Assembly (NCBI RefSeq): GCF_035918395.1 | Contig: NZ_CP142362.1 | Location: 533,501-597,500 of the forward strand | DNA length: 64,000 nucleotides | Reading direction: 5' to 3' | Source: Mycolicibacterium sp. ND9-15 | GTDB taxonomy: Bacteria; Actinomycetota; Actinomycetes; Mycobacteriales; Mycobacteriaceae | In this document: positions 57,120 through 64,000 of the stretch, one piece after another | Layout: each line of letters begins with the position of its first letter | Position numbering within the stretch: position 1 is the stretch's first letter | The notes under the pieces: model-generated | The model's input: only the letters and a program-made list of their open reading frames with translations | The model's database searches: none | What the model was told of the DNA's origin: nothing | Program-made: the position numbers and the translations under genes

Positions 57120-57794
57120 ATGAAACTCGAATTTCGCAAGTCTGTCACGGCGGCGGGTGTGGCCGCGGCCGCGATCCTGACCATCTCGGCGTGTTCGAAC
57201 GAGGCCGAGACCCCGGCGCCCACCGCGGCCCCGGAGACAACTTCCCGTGCGACCACCGGCGCCCCCGCGCCGATGGAGCGGTCCATGGATCCGGCCGCGA
57301 ACCTGGTGGGCACCGGTTGTGCGACCTACGCCGAGCAGGTGCCGTCGGGTCCGGGTTCGGTGGCCGGAATGGCGCAGGACCCGGTGACCGTCGCCGCGTC
57401 GAACAACCCGATGCTCAAGACGCTGACGCAAGCGGTCTCCGGGCAGCTCAACCCGAAAGTCAACCTCGTCGACACGCTCAACGGGGGCGAGTTCACGGTG
57501 TTCGCGCCGACCGATGAGGCCTTCGGCAAGCTCGACCCGGCCACCATCGAGACGCTCAAGACCGACAGCGAACTGCTGACCGGCATCCTCACCTATCACG
57601 TGGTGCCGGGACAGGCCAGTCCGGCGCAGGTGGCCGGCGACCACAAGACCGTGCAGGGCGCCAACGTCGCGGTCACAGGTGAGGGCGACGGCCTCAAGGT
57701 CAACGACGCCGGGCTGGTGTGCGGCGGGGTGTCCACCGCCAACGCGACGGTGTACATGATCGACACCGTCCTGATGCCCCCGGCCGCCTCCTAG
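57120..57794 (+). CDS. mpt83: MPT83-like fasciclin-domain lipoprotein
   Basis: The 224-residue protein has a lipoprotein signal with Cys25 ([10 protein letters not shown]), a Pro/Thr-rich linker and one FAS1 domain. The FAS1 domain includes [35 protein letters not shown]-like [41 protein letters not shown] and [23 protein letters not shown]. It is the cell-wall-anchored partner of MPT70 and may mediate adhesion. A ribosome binding site AAGGGAG precedes ATG 57120. A SigK promoter lies upstream. Confidence 0.93.
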   Translation: MKLEFRKSVTAAGVAAAAILTISACSNEAETPAPTAAPETTSRATTGAPAPMERSMDPAANLVGTGCATYAEQVPSGPGSVAGMAQDPVTVAASNNPMLKTLTQAVSGQLNPKVNLVDTLNGGEFTVFAPTDEAFGKLDPATIETLKTDSELLTGILTYHVVPGQASPAQVAGDHKTVQGANVAVTGEGDGLKVNDAGLVCGGVSTANATVYMIDTVLMPPAAS

Positions 57795-57805
57795 GCCAAT
57801 TCCCT

Positions 57806-57863
57806 GCGAGCGGGCTCGGAATCGCTTGAAGAACTCCACATGCGCGATTCCGTGCCCGCTCGC
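57806..57863. terminator. Long hairpin between mpt83 and dipZ
   Basis: Arms of 20 nt (57806-57825 and 57844-57863) pair at 19 positions around an 18-nt loop; the left arm starts GCGAGCGGGCTCGG. It lies between genes on the same strand and could attenuate read-through from the SigK promoter into dipZ. There is no T-run. Confidence 0.6.
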
Positions 57864-57881
57864 GCGCCCTAAGGACCGGTC

Positions 57882-59618
57882 ATGTTCACCCTCGTTCTCA
57901 TCGGCTTCCTCGGCGGGCTGATCACCGGCATCTCGCCGTGCATCCTGCCGGTGCTGCCGGTGATCTTCTTTTCCGGCACCCAGACCGCCCGCGTCGAGGC
58001 CGGTGGAGCCGCACCCGCGGCAACCGCGACGCGGCCCTTACTCGTCGAGCGGTTGCGCCCCTACCTCGTGATCGCCGGGCTGGTGGCCAGCTTCTCGACG
58101 GTGACCCTGCTCGGCTCGACCGTGTTGTCGCTGCTGCGCCTGCCCCAGGACGCGATCCGCTGGGTGGCGCTGATTGCGCTCGTCGCGATCGGTGCCGGGC
58201 TGATCTTCCCGCGATTCGAGGCGCTGCTGGAGAAGCCGTTTGCGCGATTGCCCCAGAAGCAATTCGGCTCCGGTAGAAGCGGTTTCGGCCTCGGGCTGGC
58301 GCTCGGCGTGCTGTACGTGCCGTGCGCGGGTCCGGTGCTGGCCGCCATCATCATCGCCGGCGCCACCGGCACCGTCGGCATCGCCACCGTCGCGCTGACC
58401 CTGTCCTTTGCCATCGGCGCCGCGCTGCCGCTGCTGTTCTTCGCTCTTGCGGGCCGTCGCGTCGCGGAACGGGTCGCGGCCTTCCGAAGCCGTCAGCGCC
58501 AGATTCGCATCGCCGCCGGTGTGGTCACGATCCTGCTGGCGATCGCGTTGGCGTTAAACCTGCCCGCCGCGCTGCAGCGCGCCATCCCCGATTACACCGG
58601 CACGCTTCAGGAGAGGGTCGGCGGCGAAGACCAGATCCGGGAACAGCTCAACCTCGGCGGGCTGGTCAACGACCAGAACCGAATGCTGTCCAACTGCACC
58701 AACGGTGCGCCCGAGTTGGAGAGTTGCGGCACGGCGCCCGATCTCACGGGCATCACCGGTTGGCAGAACACCCCCGGCGGCGCCCCGGTCGACCTGAAAT
58801 CGCTGCGCGGCAAGGTTGTTCTCATCGACTTCTGGGCGTACTCGTGCATCAACTGTCAGCGCGCGGTTCCCCACGTCGTCGACTGGTACGCCGCATACGA
58901 AGACGCCGGATTCGAGGTGATCGGTGTGCACACACCCGAGTACGCCTTCGAGCGGGTACCGGCCAACGTTGGCAGCGGCGCTCGAGACCTGGGCATCACC
59001 TATCCCGTCGCGCTCGACACCAACTACTCCACGTGGACGAACTACCGTAACCGGTACTGGCCGGCCAAGTACCTGATCGATGCCGACGGCACGGTGCGGC
59101 ACATCAAGTTCGGCGAGGGCGACTACGCGAGGACCGAACAGTTGATCCGGCAACTGCTTTCGGAGGCGAACCCCGCCGCTGACCTGCCACCCGCCACGGA
59201 GAAGACCGACTCCACCCCGTCGCGCGACCTCACCCCCGAGACGTACCTCGGTGTCGGCAAGATGGTCAATTACGGCGGTCCCGGAGCCTACGACGAAGGC
59301 GTATTCACCTTCGAGTATCCGAAACGCTTGCCCGAGGACAGTTTCGGGCTTCGAGGGCGCTGGGCGCTCGACTACCAGGGCGCCACCGCCGAGGGTCCGG
59401 ACTCGAGCATCCGGCTCGACTATCGCGCCCGCAACGTCTACCTGGTGGTCGGCGGCACCGGCACGGTGACGGTGACGCGCGGCGGCGAATCCCGCCGGAT
59501 CGCGGTCGACGGTCCGCCGACGCTGCGACAGCTCGTCGGCGACGACGATGTCCGCCGTGGCACGCTCGAGGTCCAGCTGAGTCAAGGCCTGCAGGCGTTC
59601 TCATTCACCTACGGCTGA
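57882..59618 (+). CDS. dipZ: DipZ: CcdA/DsbD-like membrane protein with thioredoxin-like domain
   Basis: The 578-residue protein has an N-terminal CcdA-like unit of about six helices (residues ~1-235) with conserved cysteines in [11 protein letters not shown] and YVPCAGPVL. An extracytoplasmic TlpA-like domain follows with the redox pair CINC at 322-325 ([20 protein letters not shown]). A C-terminal carbohydrate-binding-like beta domain ends it. It should pass electrons across the membrane to keep exported thiols reduced. It lies within the mpt83-mpt70 locus as in M. tuberculosis, where the set depends on SigK. An AAGGACC site precedes the ATG. Confidence 0.94.
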   Translation: MFTLVLIGFLGGLITGISPCILPVLPVIFFSGTQTARVEAGGAAPAATATRPLLVERLRPYLVIAGLVASFSTVTLLGSTVLSLLRLPQDAIRWVALIALVAIGAGLIFPRFEALLEKPFARLPQKQFGSGRSGFGLGLALGVLYVPCAGPVLAAIIIAGATGTVGIATVALTLSFAIGAALPLLFFALAGRRVAERVAAFRSRQRQIRIAAGVVTILLAIALALNLPAALQRAIPDYTGTLQERVGGEDQIREQLNLGGLVNDQNRMLSNCTNGAPELESCGTAPDLTGITGWQNTPGGAPVDLKSLRGKVVLIDFWAYSCINCQRAVPHVVDWYAAYEDAGFEVIGVHTPEYAFERVPANVGSGARDLGITYPVALDTNYSTWTNYRNRYWPAKYLIDADGTVRHIKFGEGDYARTEQLIRQLLSEANPAADLPPATEKTDSTPSRDLTPETYLGVGKMVNYGGPGAYDEGVFTFEYPKRLPEDSFGLRGRWALDYQGATAEGPDSSIRLDYRARNVYLVVGGTGTVTVTRGGESRRIAVDGPPTLRQLVGDDDVRRGTLEVQLSQGLQAFSFTYG

Positions 59619-59628
59619 CAATTGCGAC

Positions 59629-59655
59629 CCATCCGGATTCCAGTCAGCTCCGAAT
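59629..59655 (+). promoter_or_regulatory. SigK-type promoter of the mpt70-like gene
   Basis: CCATCC (59629-59634), 15 bp, CCGAAT (59650-59655) matches the SigK consensus and the upstream copy in both elements and spacing. Confidence 0.8.
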
Positions 59656-59702
59656 AGTGATCGCAGTTCCGGCGGCGCAGTGCCGTCCCGACCAGAAATG
59701 GA

Positions 59703-60290
59703 GTGCGAGTGATGAATACCAGGAAGAAGATGGTCAGCGCAGGCTTGGCCGCACTGGGAGCCACCGGCCTGATGCTGGGCACCGCGACCACGGCCCAGGC
59801 CGAGATGGTGGGCCCCGGGTGCGCGGGCTATGCGCAGCAGGTGCCGGTGGGTCCGGGCTCGGTGATGGGCATGGCCCAGGACCCGGTCGCGGTCGCCGCC
59901 TCGAACAACCCGCTGCTGACGACGCTGACGAAAGCCGTTTCAGGTCAACTCAATCCGCGGGTGAACCTCGTCGACACGCTCAACGGCGGTCAGTTCACGG
60001 TGTTCGCGCCTACCGATGACGCGTTCGCCAAGATCGACCCGGCCACCATCGAGCAGCTCAAGACCGACGCGGCGCTCTTGACCAGCATCCTGACCTACCA
60101 CGTCGTGCCCGGGCAGGCCGGCCCGGCACAGGTGGTCGGTACGCACAAGACCGTGCAGGGTGCCGACGTCACCGTGACCGGCGGCGGGAACGACCTCAAG
60201 GTCAACGACGCCTCGGTGGTGTGCGGCGGCGTACAGACGGCCAACGCGACCGTCTACCTCATCGACTCGGTGCTCATGCCCCCGAACTGA
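59703..60290 (+). CDS. mpt70: MPT70-like secreted fasciclin-domain protein
   Basis: The 195-residue protein has a Sec signal ending TTAQA, so it is secreted, not lipidated. The single FAS1 domain includes [20 protein letters not shown]-like [58 protein letters not shown] and [26 protein letters not shown] 59703 gives MRVMNT, matching the MKVKNT start of M. tuberculosis MPT70; ATG 59712 with a GGAG site is an alternative. A SigK promoter lies upstream, and a 12-bp terminator stem follows. Confidence 0.92.
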   Translation: MRVMNTRKKMVSAGLAALGATGLMLGTATTAQAEMVGPGCAGYAQQVPVGPGSVMGMAQDPVAVAASNNPLLTTLTKAVSGQLNPRVNLVDTLNGGQFTVFAPTDDAFAKIDPATIEQLKTDAALLTSILTYHVVPGQAGPAQVVGTHKTVQGADVTVTGGGNDLKVNDASVVCGGVQTANATVYLIDSVLMPPN

Positions 60291-60767
60291 CCTGTGCCAC
60301 AACAGGATCGAGGGCAGCCCGTGCCACCCCCAGCCGGGCTGCCCTCCCCGGGCGCGGCTATGCGGTACCACCTGCTGCAACAGGCCGTGGACATCGGTTT
60401 GACCGCGATGCGCGACCAACGTGTCGCCCTGGAACCGGTCGATCTGGATGCCGGCGATCGAAACCTTGGCGCCGGTCGGCGCGATGCCGCGGAACTCGCC
60501 GTCGTGGGTGCCGGTGAATGTGAACCTGGAGATGCCGTGGGAGCCGTCGACGAGAACCTCCTCGATCACATGCCGGCCGTCGGAAAACGCGCGGGTGAAC
60601 TCTTCGAGGTATGCCCGCCACTCCTGCCAGCCGACCGGCGGTCCACTGCCGACCTCGACGACCAGTCGAGGCGAGACCAGGGCCTTTACCGTCTCCCAGT
60701 CCCGCCGGTCCACCGACGTGTAGAGGCGCTCGACCAGGTCGCGGATCTCGCCGTCGGAGAAGCTCAT
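59940..60767 (-). CDS. SnoaL/NTF2-like protein, probably frameshifted at its 3' end
   Basis: Residues ~1-138 form a SnoaL-like (NTF2) domain: [61 protein letters not shown] and [23 protein letters not shown]. Members of this family normally end right after this. Here the frame runs on for ~135 more codons into the antisense of mpt70, with no protein-like character. One missing G near 60375 would bring TAG 60358-60360 into frame and give an end QQGGTA. A frameshift is therefore likely. ATG 60767 overlaps the LLM gene stop. Confidence 0.6.
   Translation of the reverse strand: MSFSDGEIRDLVERLYTSVDRRDWETVKALVSPRLVVEVGSGPPVGWQEWRAYLEEFTRAFSDGRHVIEEVLVDGSHGISRFTFTGTHDGEFRGIAPTGAKVSIAGIQIDRFQGDTLVAHRGQTDVHGLLQQVVPHSRARGGQPGWGWHGLPSILLWHRSVRGHEHRVDEVDGRVGRLYAAAHHRGVVDLEVVPAAGHGDVGTLHGLVRTDHLCRAGLPGHDVVGQDAGQERRVGLELLDGGRVDLGERVIGRREHRELTAVERVDEVHPRIELT
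60310..60346. terminator. Terminator hairpin after mpt70
   Basis: GAGGGCAGCCCG (60310-60321) and CGGGCTGCCCTC (60335-60346) form a perfect 12-bp GC-rich stem with a 13-nt loop, 20 bp after the mpt70 stop. There is no T-run, as is usual in mycobacteria. Confidence 0.75.
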
Positions 60768-61636
60768 GCGCGCACCTTGGCGATGATCGTCTCGGCGAAC
60801 TGCTCGATGGGCTCCCGATATCTCTCGACACCCCCGGGCTCCAGGTCCATGCCCATCCACGGACTGCACATCACCGCGGTGATGCCGGCGTCTTCGGCCC
60901 GCTTGTACAAGTCCGGTGACGGGGGTTCGAGCAGCGCCAGCATGATGTCGAAAGGCTCATCCTCACGGCCGTACTCGCGCCGTAGCGCGCGCAGCTTCTG
61001 CGCGTAGCCGACGGCCTCGTCCCATCGGTACGCGTAGCCGACCCAGCCGTCACACAGTCGTGCTGCCCGACGCAGCGCGGCCTCGGACTCCCCTCCGCAA
61101 AGGATGGGCACCGGCGCCGCCGGATGAGGTTCGATCATCATCTCGGGCACCTGGTAGTACTCGCCGCTCCACGACACCCACCCGCCGCGCCACAGTTCCC
61201 GCAGCGCGGGGATCATCTCGTCGAGCCGCTTGCCGCGGGTGCCGAAATCCTGGCCCATCAACTCGTACTCCTCGCGCATCCACCCGACGCCCGCGGCCAG
61301 CGACACCCGGCCGCCGGACAGCACCGACGCCGTCGCGACCTGCTTGGCCACCTCCAGCAGCGGACGGGCCGGCGCGATGTAGACGGCGTTGGAGAACCGC
61401 AGCCGGGTGGTGACCGCCGCCATCGCACCGATCTGCACCCAGCAGTCCGGCCACGGGGTCTCGGGCGCCCACATCGGCTTACCGGTCGGCGAATCCGGAT
61501 ACGGCGAGCTCAGCTCGCGGGGATAGATCATGTGGTCCGAGCAGACCATCCCGTCGTAGCCGGCCTCGTCGAACGCGCGCGCGAGGCCGAGGATCTCTGA
61601 CGTTTTCGTGAACGCGGTGCCCGACCAGAACTCCAT
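60764..61636 (-). CDS. LLM-class F420-dependent oxidoreductase
   Basis: The 290-residue TIM-barrel protein is of the luciferase-like type: MEFWSGTAFTKTSEILGLARAFDEAGYDGMVCSDH at the N-terminus, TTRLRFSNAVYIAPARPLLEVAKQVAT, LSGGRVSLAAGVGWMREEYELMGQDF and PILCGGESEAALRRAARLCDGW. It probably uses coenzyme F420, common in mycobacteria. The substrate is unknown. Its stop overlaps the SnoaL-like ATG, so both are translated together. It diverges from the photolyase gene by 39 bp. Confidence 0.9.
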   Translation of the reverse strand: MEFWSGTAFTKTSEILGLARAFDEAGYDGMVCSDHMIYPRELSSPYPDSPTGKPMWAPETPWPDCWVQIGAMAAVTTRLRFSNAVYIAPARPLLEVAKQVATASVLSGGRVSLAAGVGWMREEYELMGQDFGTRGKRLDEMIPALRELWRGGWVSWSGEYYQVPEMMIEPHPAAPVPILCGGESEAALRRAARLCDGWVGYAYRWDEAVGYAQKLRALRREYGREDEPFDIMLALLEPPSPDLYKRAEDAGITAVMCSPWMGMDLEPGGVERYREPIEQFAETIIAKVRA

Positions 61637-61675
61637 CCTGTTTCTCTACCGCGAATTCGGGGCAGCATCAATGCC

Positions 61676-62968
61676 ATGCCCGCATTGTTGTGGTTTCGAC
61701 GCGATCTGCGGTTGCACGACCTACCGCCACTGCTGGCCGCGGCGACCGCCGACGGCGAGGTACTCGCCTGCTACGTCCTCGACCCCCGGCTCGAAGCGTC
61801 GGCCGGACCCCGGCGACTGCGGTACCTCTACGACGCGCTACGCGCTCTGCATGACAGCCTCGACGGCAAGCTGTTCGTGACACGGGGGCGGCCCGAGCAG
61901 CGAGTACCGTTTCTGGCCAAGGAGATCGGCGCATCGGCGGTGCACGTCTCCGCGGACCACACGCCGTTCGGTCGTCGGCGCGACCACGCGGTGGGGGCCG
62001 CGCTCGACGAGATCCCGCTTCAGGCGTCGGGCTCGCCGTATCTGGTGTCGCCCGGTCGGGTGACCAAACAAGACGGCACCGCCTACAAGGTGTTCACGCC
62101 CTTCTACGGCGCCTGGCGTGAACATGGTTGGCGCCAACCCGCCCGATCGGGCCCGGAATCGGCGCGCTGGCTCGACCCAGCCGAGGTGTCCGGCGCGGTG
62201 AACGTCCCCGATGCCGGGGGCGACCTCGAGCTCCCCGCCGGGGAGACGGCTGCCCGTAAGCAGTGGAAGACGTTCGTGGACAACGGGCTCGACGGCTATG
62301 CCGACGAGCGGAGCCGCCCCGACCTGGATGCCACCAGCCGGATGTCGGCGCATTTGAAGTTCGGGACCATCCATCCCCGGACCATGGTCGTCGACCTCGG
62401 TAGGAGCGACGGCGCGCAGGCGTATCTACGGGAGCTGGCTTTCCGCGACTTCTACGCCGCGGTCCTCAACGAGTGGCCACGCAGCGTCTGGCGGAACTGG
62501 AACCCCTTGTTCGACGGGATGAAACACGACGACGGCGCCGAGGCGCAGCGGCGGTTCGAGGCATGGAAGGCGGGACGCACGGGGTTCCCGATCGTCGACG
62601 CCGGCATGCGCCAACTGGCCGAGACCGGGTGGATGCACAACCGGGTCCGGATGATCGTCGCCTCGTTTCTGGTCAAGGATCTGCACCTGCCGTGGCAATG
62701 GGGGGCGCGCTGGTTTCTCGAGCAGCTGATCGACGGCGACATGGCCAACAACCAGCACGGTTGGCAGTGGGTGGCGGGCACCGGGACCGACGCCGCGCCG
62801 TTCTTCCGCGTCTTCAACCCCACCACCCAGGGCGCCAAGTTCGACCCCGACGGCAGCTATGTGCGGCGCTGGGTGCCCGAACTCGACGACGACAGCTACC
62901 CGGCACCCATCGTCGACCACGCCGCCGAGCGCAAGGAGGCGCTGCGCCGGTACACCGACATCACTTGA
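61676..62968 (+). CDS. phr: Deoxyribodipyrimidine photolyase (class I)
   Basis: The 430-residue flavoprotein has MPALLWFRRDLRLHDLPPL (antenna domain start), then the FAD-binding C-terminal domain: SAHLKFGTIHPR, LRELAFRDFYAAVLNEWP, TGFPIVDAGMRQLAETGWMHNRVRMIVASFL and GDMANNQHGWQWVAGTGTDAAPFFRVFNP. It repairs UV cyclobutane dimers using light. M. tuberculosis lacks a classical photolyase at this place, so the gene fits an environmental lifestyle. It converges on the SDR gene with an 8-bp overlap. Confidence 0.95.
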   Translation: MPALLWFRRDLRLHDLPPLLAAATADGEVLACYVLDPRLEASAGPRRLRYLYDALRALHDSLDGKLFVTRGRPEQRVPFLAKEIGASAVHVSADHTPFGRRRDHAVGAALDEIPLQASGSPYLVSPGRVTKQDGTAYKVFTPFYGAWREHGWRQPARSGPESARWLDPAEVSGAVNVPDAGGDLELPAGETAARKQWKTFVDNGLDGYADERSRPDLDATSRMSAHLKFGTIHPRTMVVDLGRSDGAQAYLRELAFRDFYAAVLNEWPRSVWRNWNPLFDGMKHDDGAEAQRRFEAWKAGRTGFPIVDAGMRQLAETGWMHNRVRMIVASFLVKDLHLPWQWGARWFLEQLIDGDMANNQHGWQWVAGTGTDAAPFFRVFNPTTQGAKFDPDGSYVRRWVPELDDDSYPAPIVDHAAERKEALRRYTDIT

Positions 62969-63821
62969 CGATCTGGCCGCCGTCGACCGGCAGTGCCACT
63001 CCGGTCAGGTACCTACCGGACGCGCCGCACAGGTACACCATCGCGTCGCTGATGGCCTCCGGCTCCACCGGTGGAACGTTGAGCAGCGGTTGCTGGGACA
63101 CACTGAATGCCGGATGTTCGCCCGACCACTCGGCCAGCGCCTCGTTGTAGATCATCGGCGTGGCTACCCCGCCCGGGTGCACGGAGTTGACGCGAATGTT
63201 CTTCTCCGCCAGCGCTCGTGCGAAGTGCCGCATCACCCCGATGACACCGTGCTTGGCCGCCGTGTAACCCGCCGCGCCGTGGTTCATCGTGCCGAAGTCC
63301 ACAGTGACGGGTTTGAACGCCGCAGCCGAACTGGTGATGACGATGGCTCCGCCGTCGCCGTGCGCGAGCAGGGCGGGCAGCGTCGCGGTGATCGTGTAGT
63401 AGACGCCGTTGAGCATGACGTTCACCGCGTCGACGAATGCGGAGATACCGCGCCCCTGCTCCCCCGCTGCGGGCAGGATTCCGGCATTGGCGAGCACGAA
63501 GTCGATGCGCCCGAACTCCGCCGCTGCCTTCGCCGCGATGTCCTGTAGTCGCCCGAGGTCGCGGACGTCACCGCGTTCGGCGATGATCCGGCGACCGGCC
63601 TTCTCCACCAGGTTGACGGTTTCGTCGAGGTCCTCCGGGGTCGCCATGGGGTAGGCGACGCTGTCGATCTGCTCGCACAGGTCGACCGCGACGATGTCGG
63701 CGCCCTCCTCGGCGAATCGGACCGCGTGCGCCCGGCCCTGCCCCCGCGCCGCGCCGGTGATGAAGGCGACCTTGCCGTCGAACTGCATCCGCCGTTCTGC
63801 TCCTCGCGTCCGCGGTGTCAT
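62961..63821 (-). CDS. Mycofactocin-type short-chain dehydrogenase
   Basis: The 286-residue SDR has the features of the mycofactocin-coupled group: VAFITGAARGQGRAHAVRFAEEGADIVAVDLCEQIDSV, ATPEDLDETVNLVEKAGRRIIAERGDVRD, SSAAAFKP and the catalytic Tyr in YTAAKHGVIG. These enzymes carry tightly bound NAD and pass electrons to mycofactocin. The substrate is unknown. ATG 63821 is preferred, because TAGGGT lies 8 nt upstream, over ATG 63788 (MQFDGKV), where most relatives begin. Confidence 0.88.
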   Translation of the reverse strand: MTPRTRGAERRMQFDGKVAFITGAARGQGRAHAVRFAEEGADIVAVDLCEQIDSVAYPMATPEDLDETVNLVEKAGRRIIAERGDVRDLGRLQDIAAKAAAEFGRIDFVLANAGILPAAGEQGRGISAFVDAVNVMLNGVYYTITATLPALLAHGDGGAIVITSSAAAFKPVTVDFGTMNHGAAGYTAAKHGVIGVMRHFARALAEKNIRVNSVHPGGVATPMIYNEALAEWSGEHPAFSVSQQPLLNVPPVEPEAISDAMVYLCGASGRYLTGVALPVDGGQIVK

Positions 63822-63829
63822 GACGCAAC

Positions 63830-63835
63830 ACCCTA
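63830..63835 (-). promoter_or_regulatory. Candidate leaderless -10 element for the SDR gene
   Basis: TAGGGT on the minus strand lies 8 nt before ATG 63821, the same arrangement as at the EfpA paralogue. Confidence 0.4.
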
Positions 63836-63900
63836 CGGCGCGCGTAGTAGGCCTGTTTTAGGCATATGCCAGAATGTCGGCAGTACCAGCCCGACCGTGA

Positions 63901-64000
<100 letters not shown>

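Overview
The window is a stretch of a high-GC actinobacterial chromosome and is almost certainly from Mycobacterium, most likely a rapidly growing environmental species (Mycolicibacterium type). The evidence is lineage-marker genes (pptT/pptH, mycothione reductase mtr, efpA, rip1, mpt83-dipZ-mpt70, a mycofactocin-type SDR, F420-type oxidoreductase) and a gene order that, from memory, follows M. tuberculosis from ribF (Rv2786c) to Rv2876. Departures from that order are informative: the nicT position holds a CbiMQO-type cobalt/nickel importer, and an asnO-ngg pair plus cobQ lies between glnA4 and mapB.

Layout. 1-8.9 kb: ribF (partial), sirR, the pptH-pptT-truB operon, a CocE-type hydrolase, DUF1802/DUF2277 genes, an EchA16-like protein and a methyltransferase. 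9.0-16.7 kb: minus-strand translation operon rimP-nusA-ylxR-infB-rbfA-nrnA-dinF. 16.8-23 kb: two small envelope/ferritin-like genes, proS and two tandem EfpA-type pumps separated by a 28-bp minisatellite. 23-30.2 kb: siroheme/cobalamin genes cysG, cobB, cobO and a ChlI/ChlD fusion, then a GNAT gene and mqo. 30.3-35.4 kb: lipase-mtr and the cobalt/nickel importer. 35.5-41.5 kb: a methyltransferase, an ArsR-family regulator and a four-gene glnA4 operon that looks like a gamma-glutamylation route for an amine. 41.8-48.3 kb: the NAGGN osmolyte pair asnO-ngg, an odd alpha/beta-hydrolase, a lipoprotein and cobQ. 48.3-57 kb: mapB, a penicillin-binding lipoprotein, two acetyltransferases and ispG-rip1-dxr. 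57-64 kb: the SigK-type antigen locus mpt83-dipZ-mpt70, a SnoaL-like gene that appears frameshifted, an LLM oxidoreductase, photolyase, an SDR and the start of a DUF2631 gene.

Shared themes. Genes for making cobalamin (cysG, cobB, cobO, a chelatase-like protein, cobQ) and for importing cobalt/nickel (cbiMQO) are spread through the window. Many genes have a TANNNT hexamer 6-8 nt before an ATG or GTG, the signature of leaderless mycobacterial transcripts, and this settles several start codons. Intergenic gaps carry long hairpin-forming repeats of at least two families. No rRNA, tRNA, CRISPR array, transposase or phage gene was seen.
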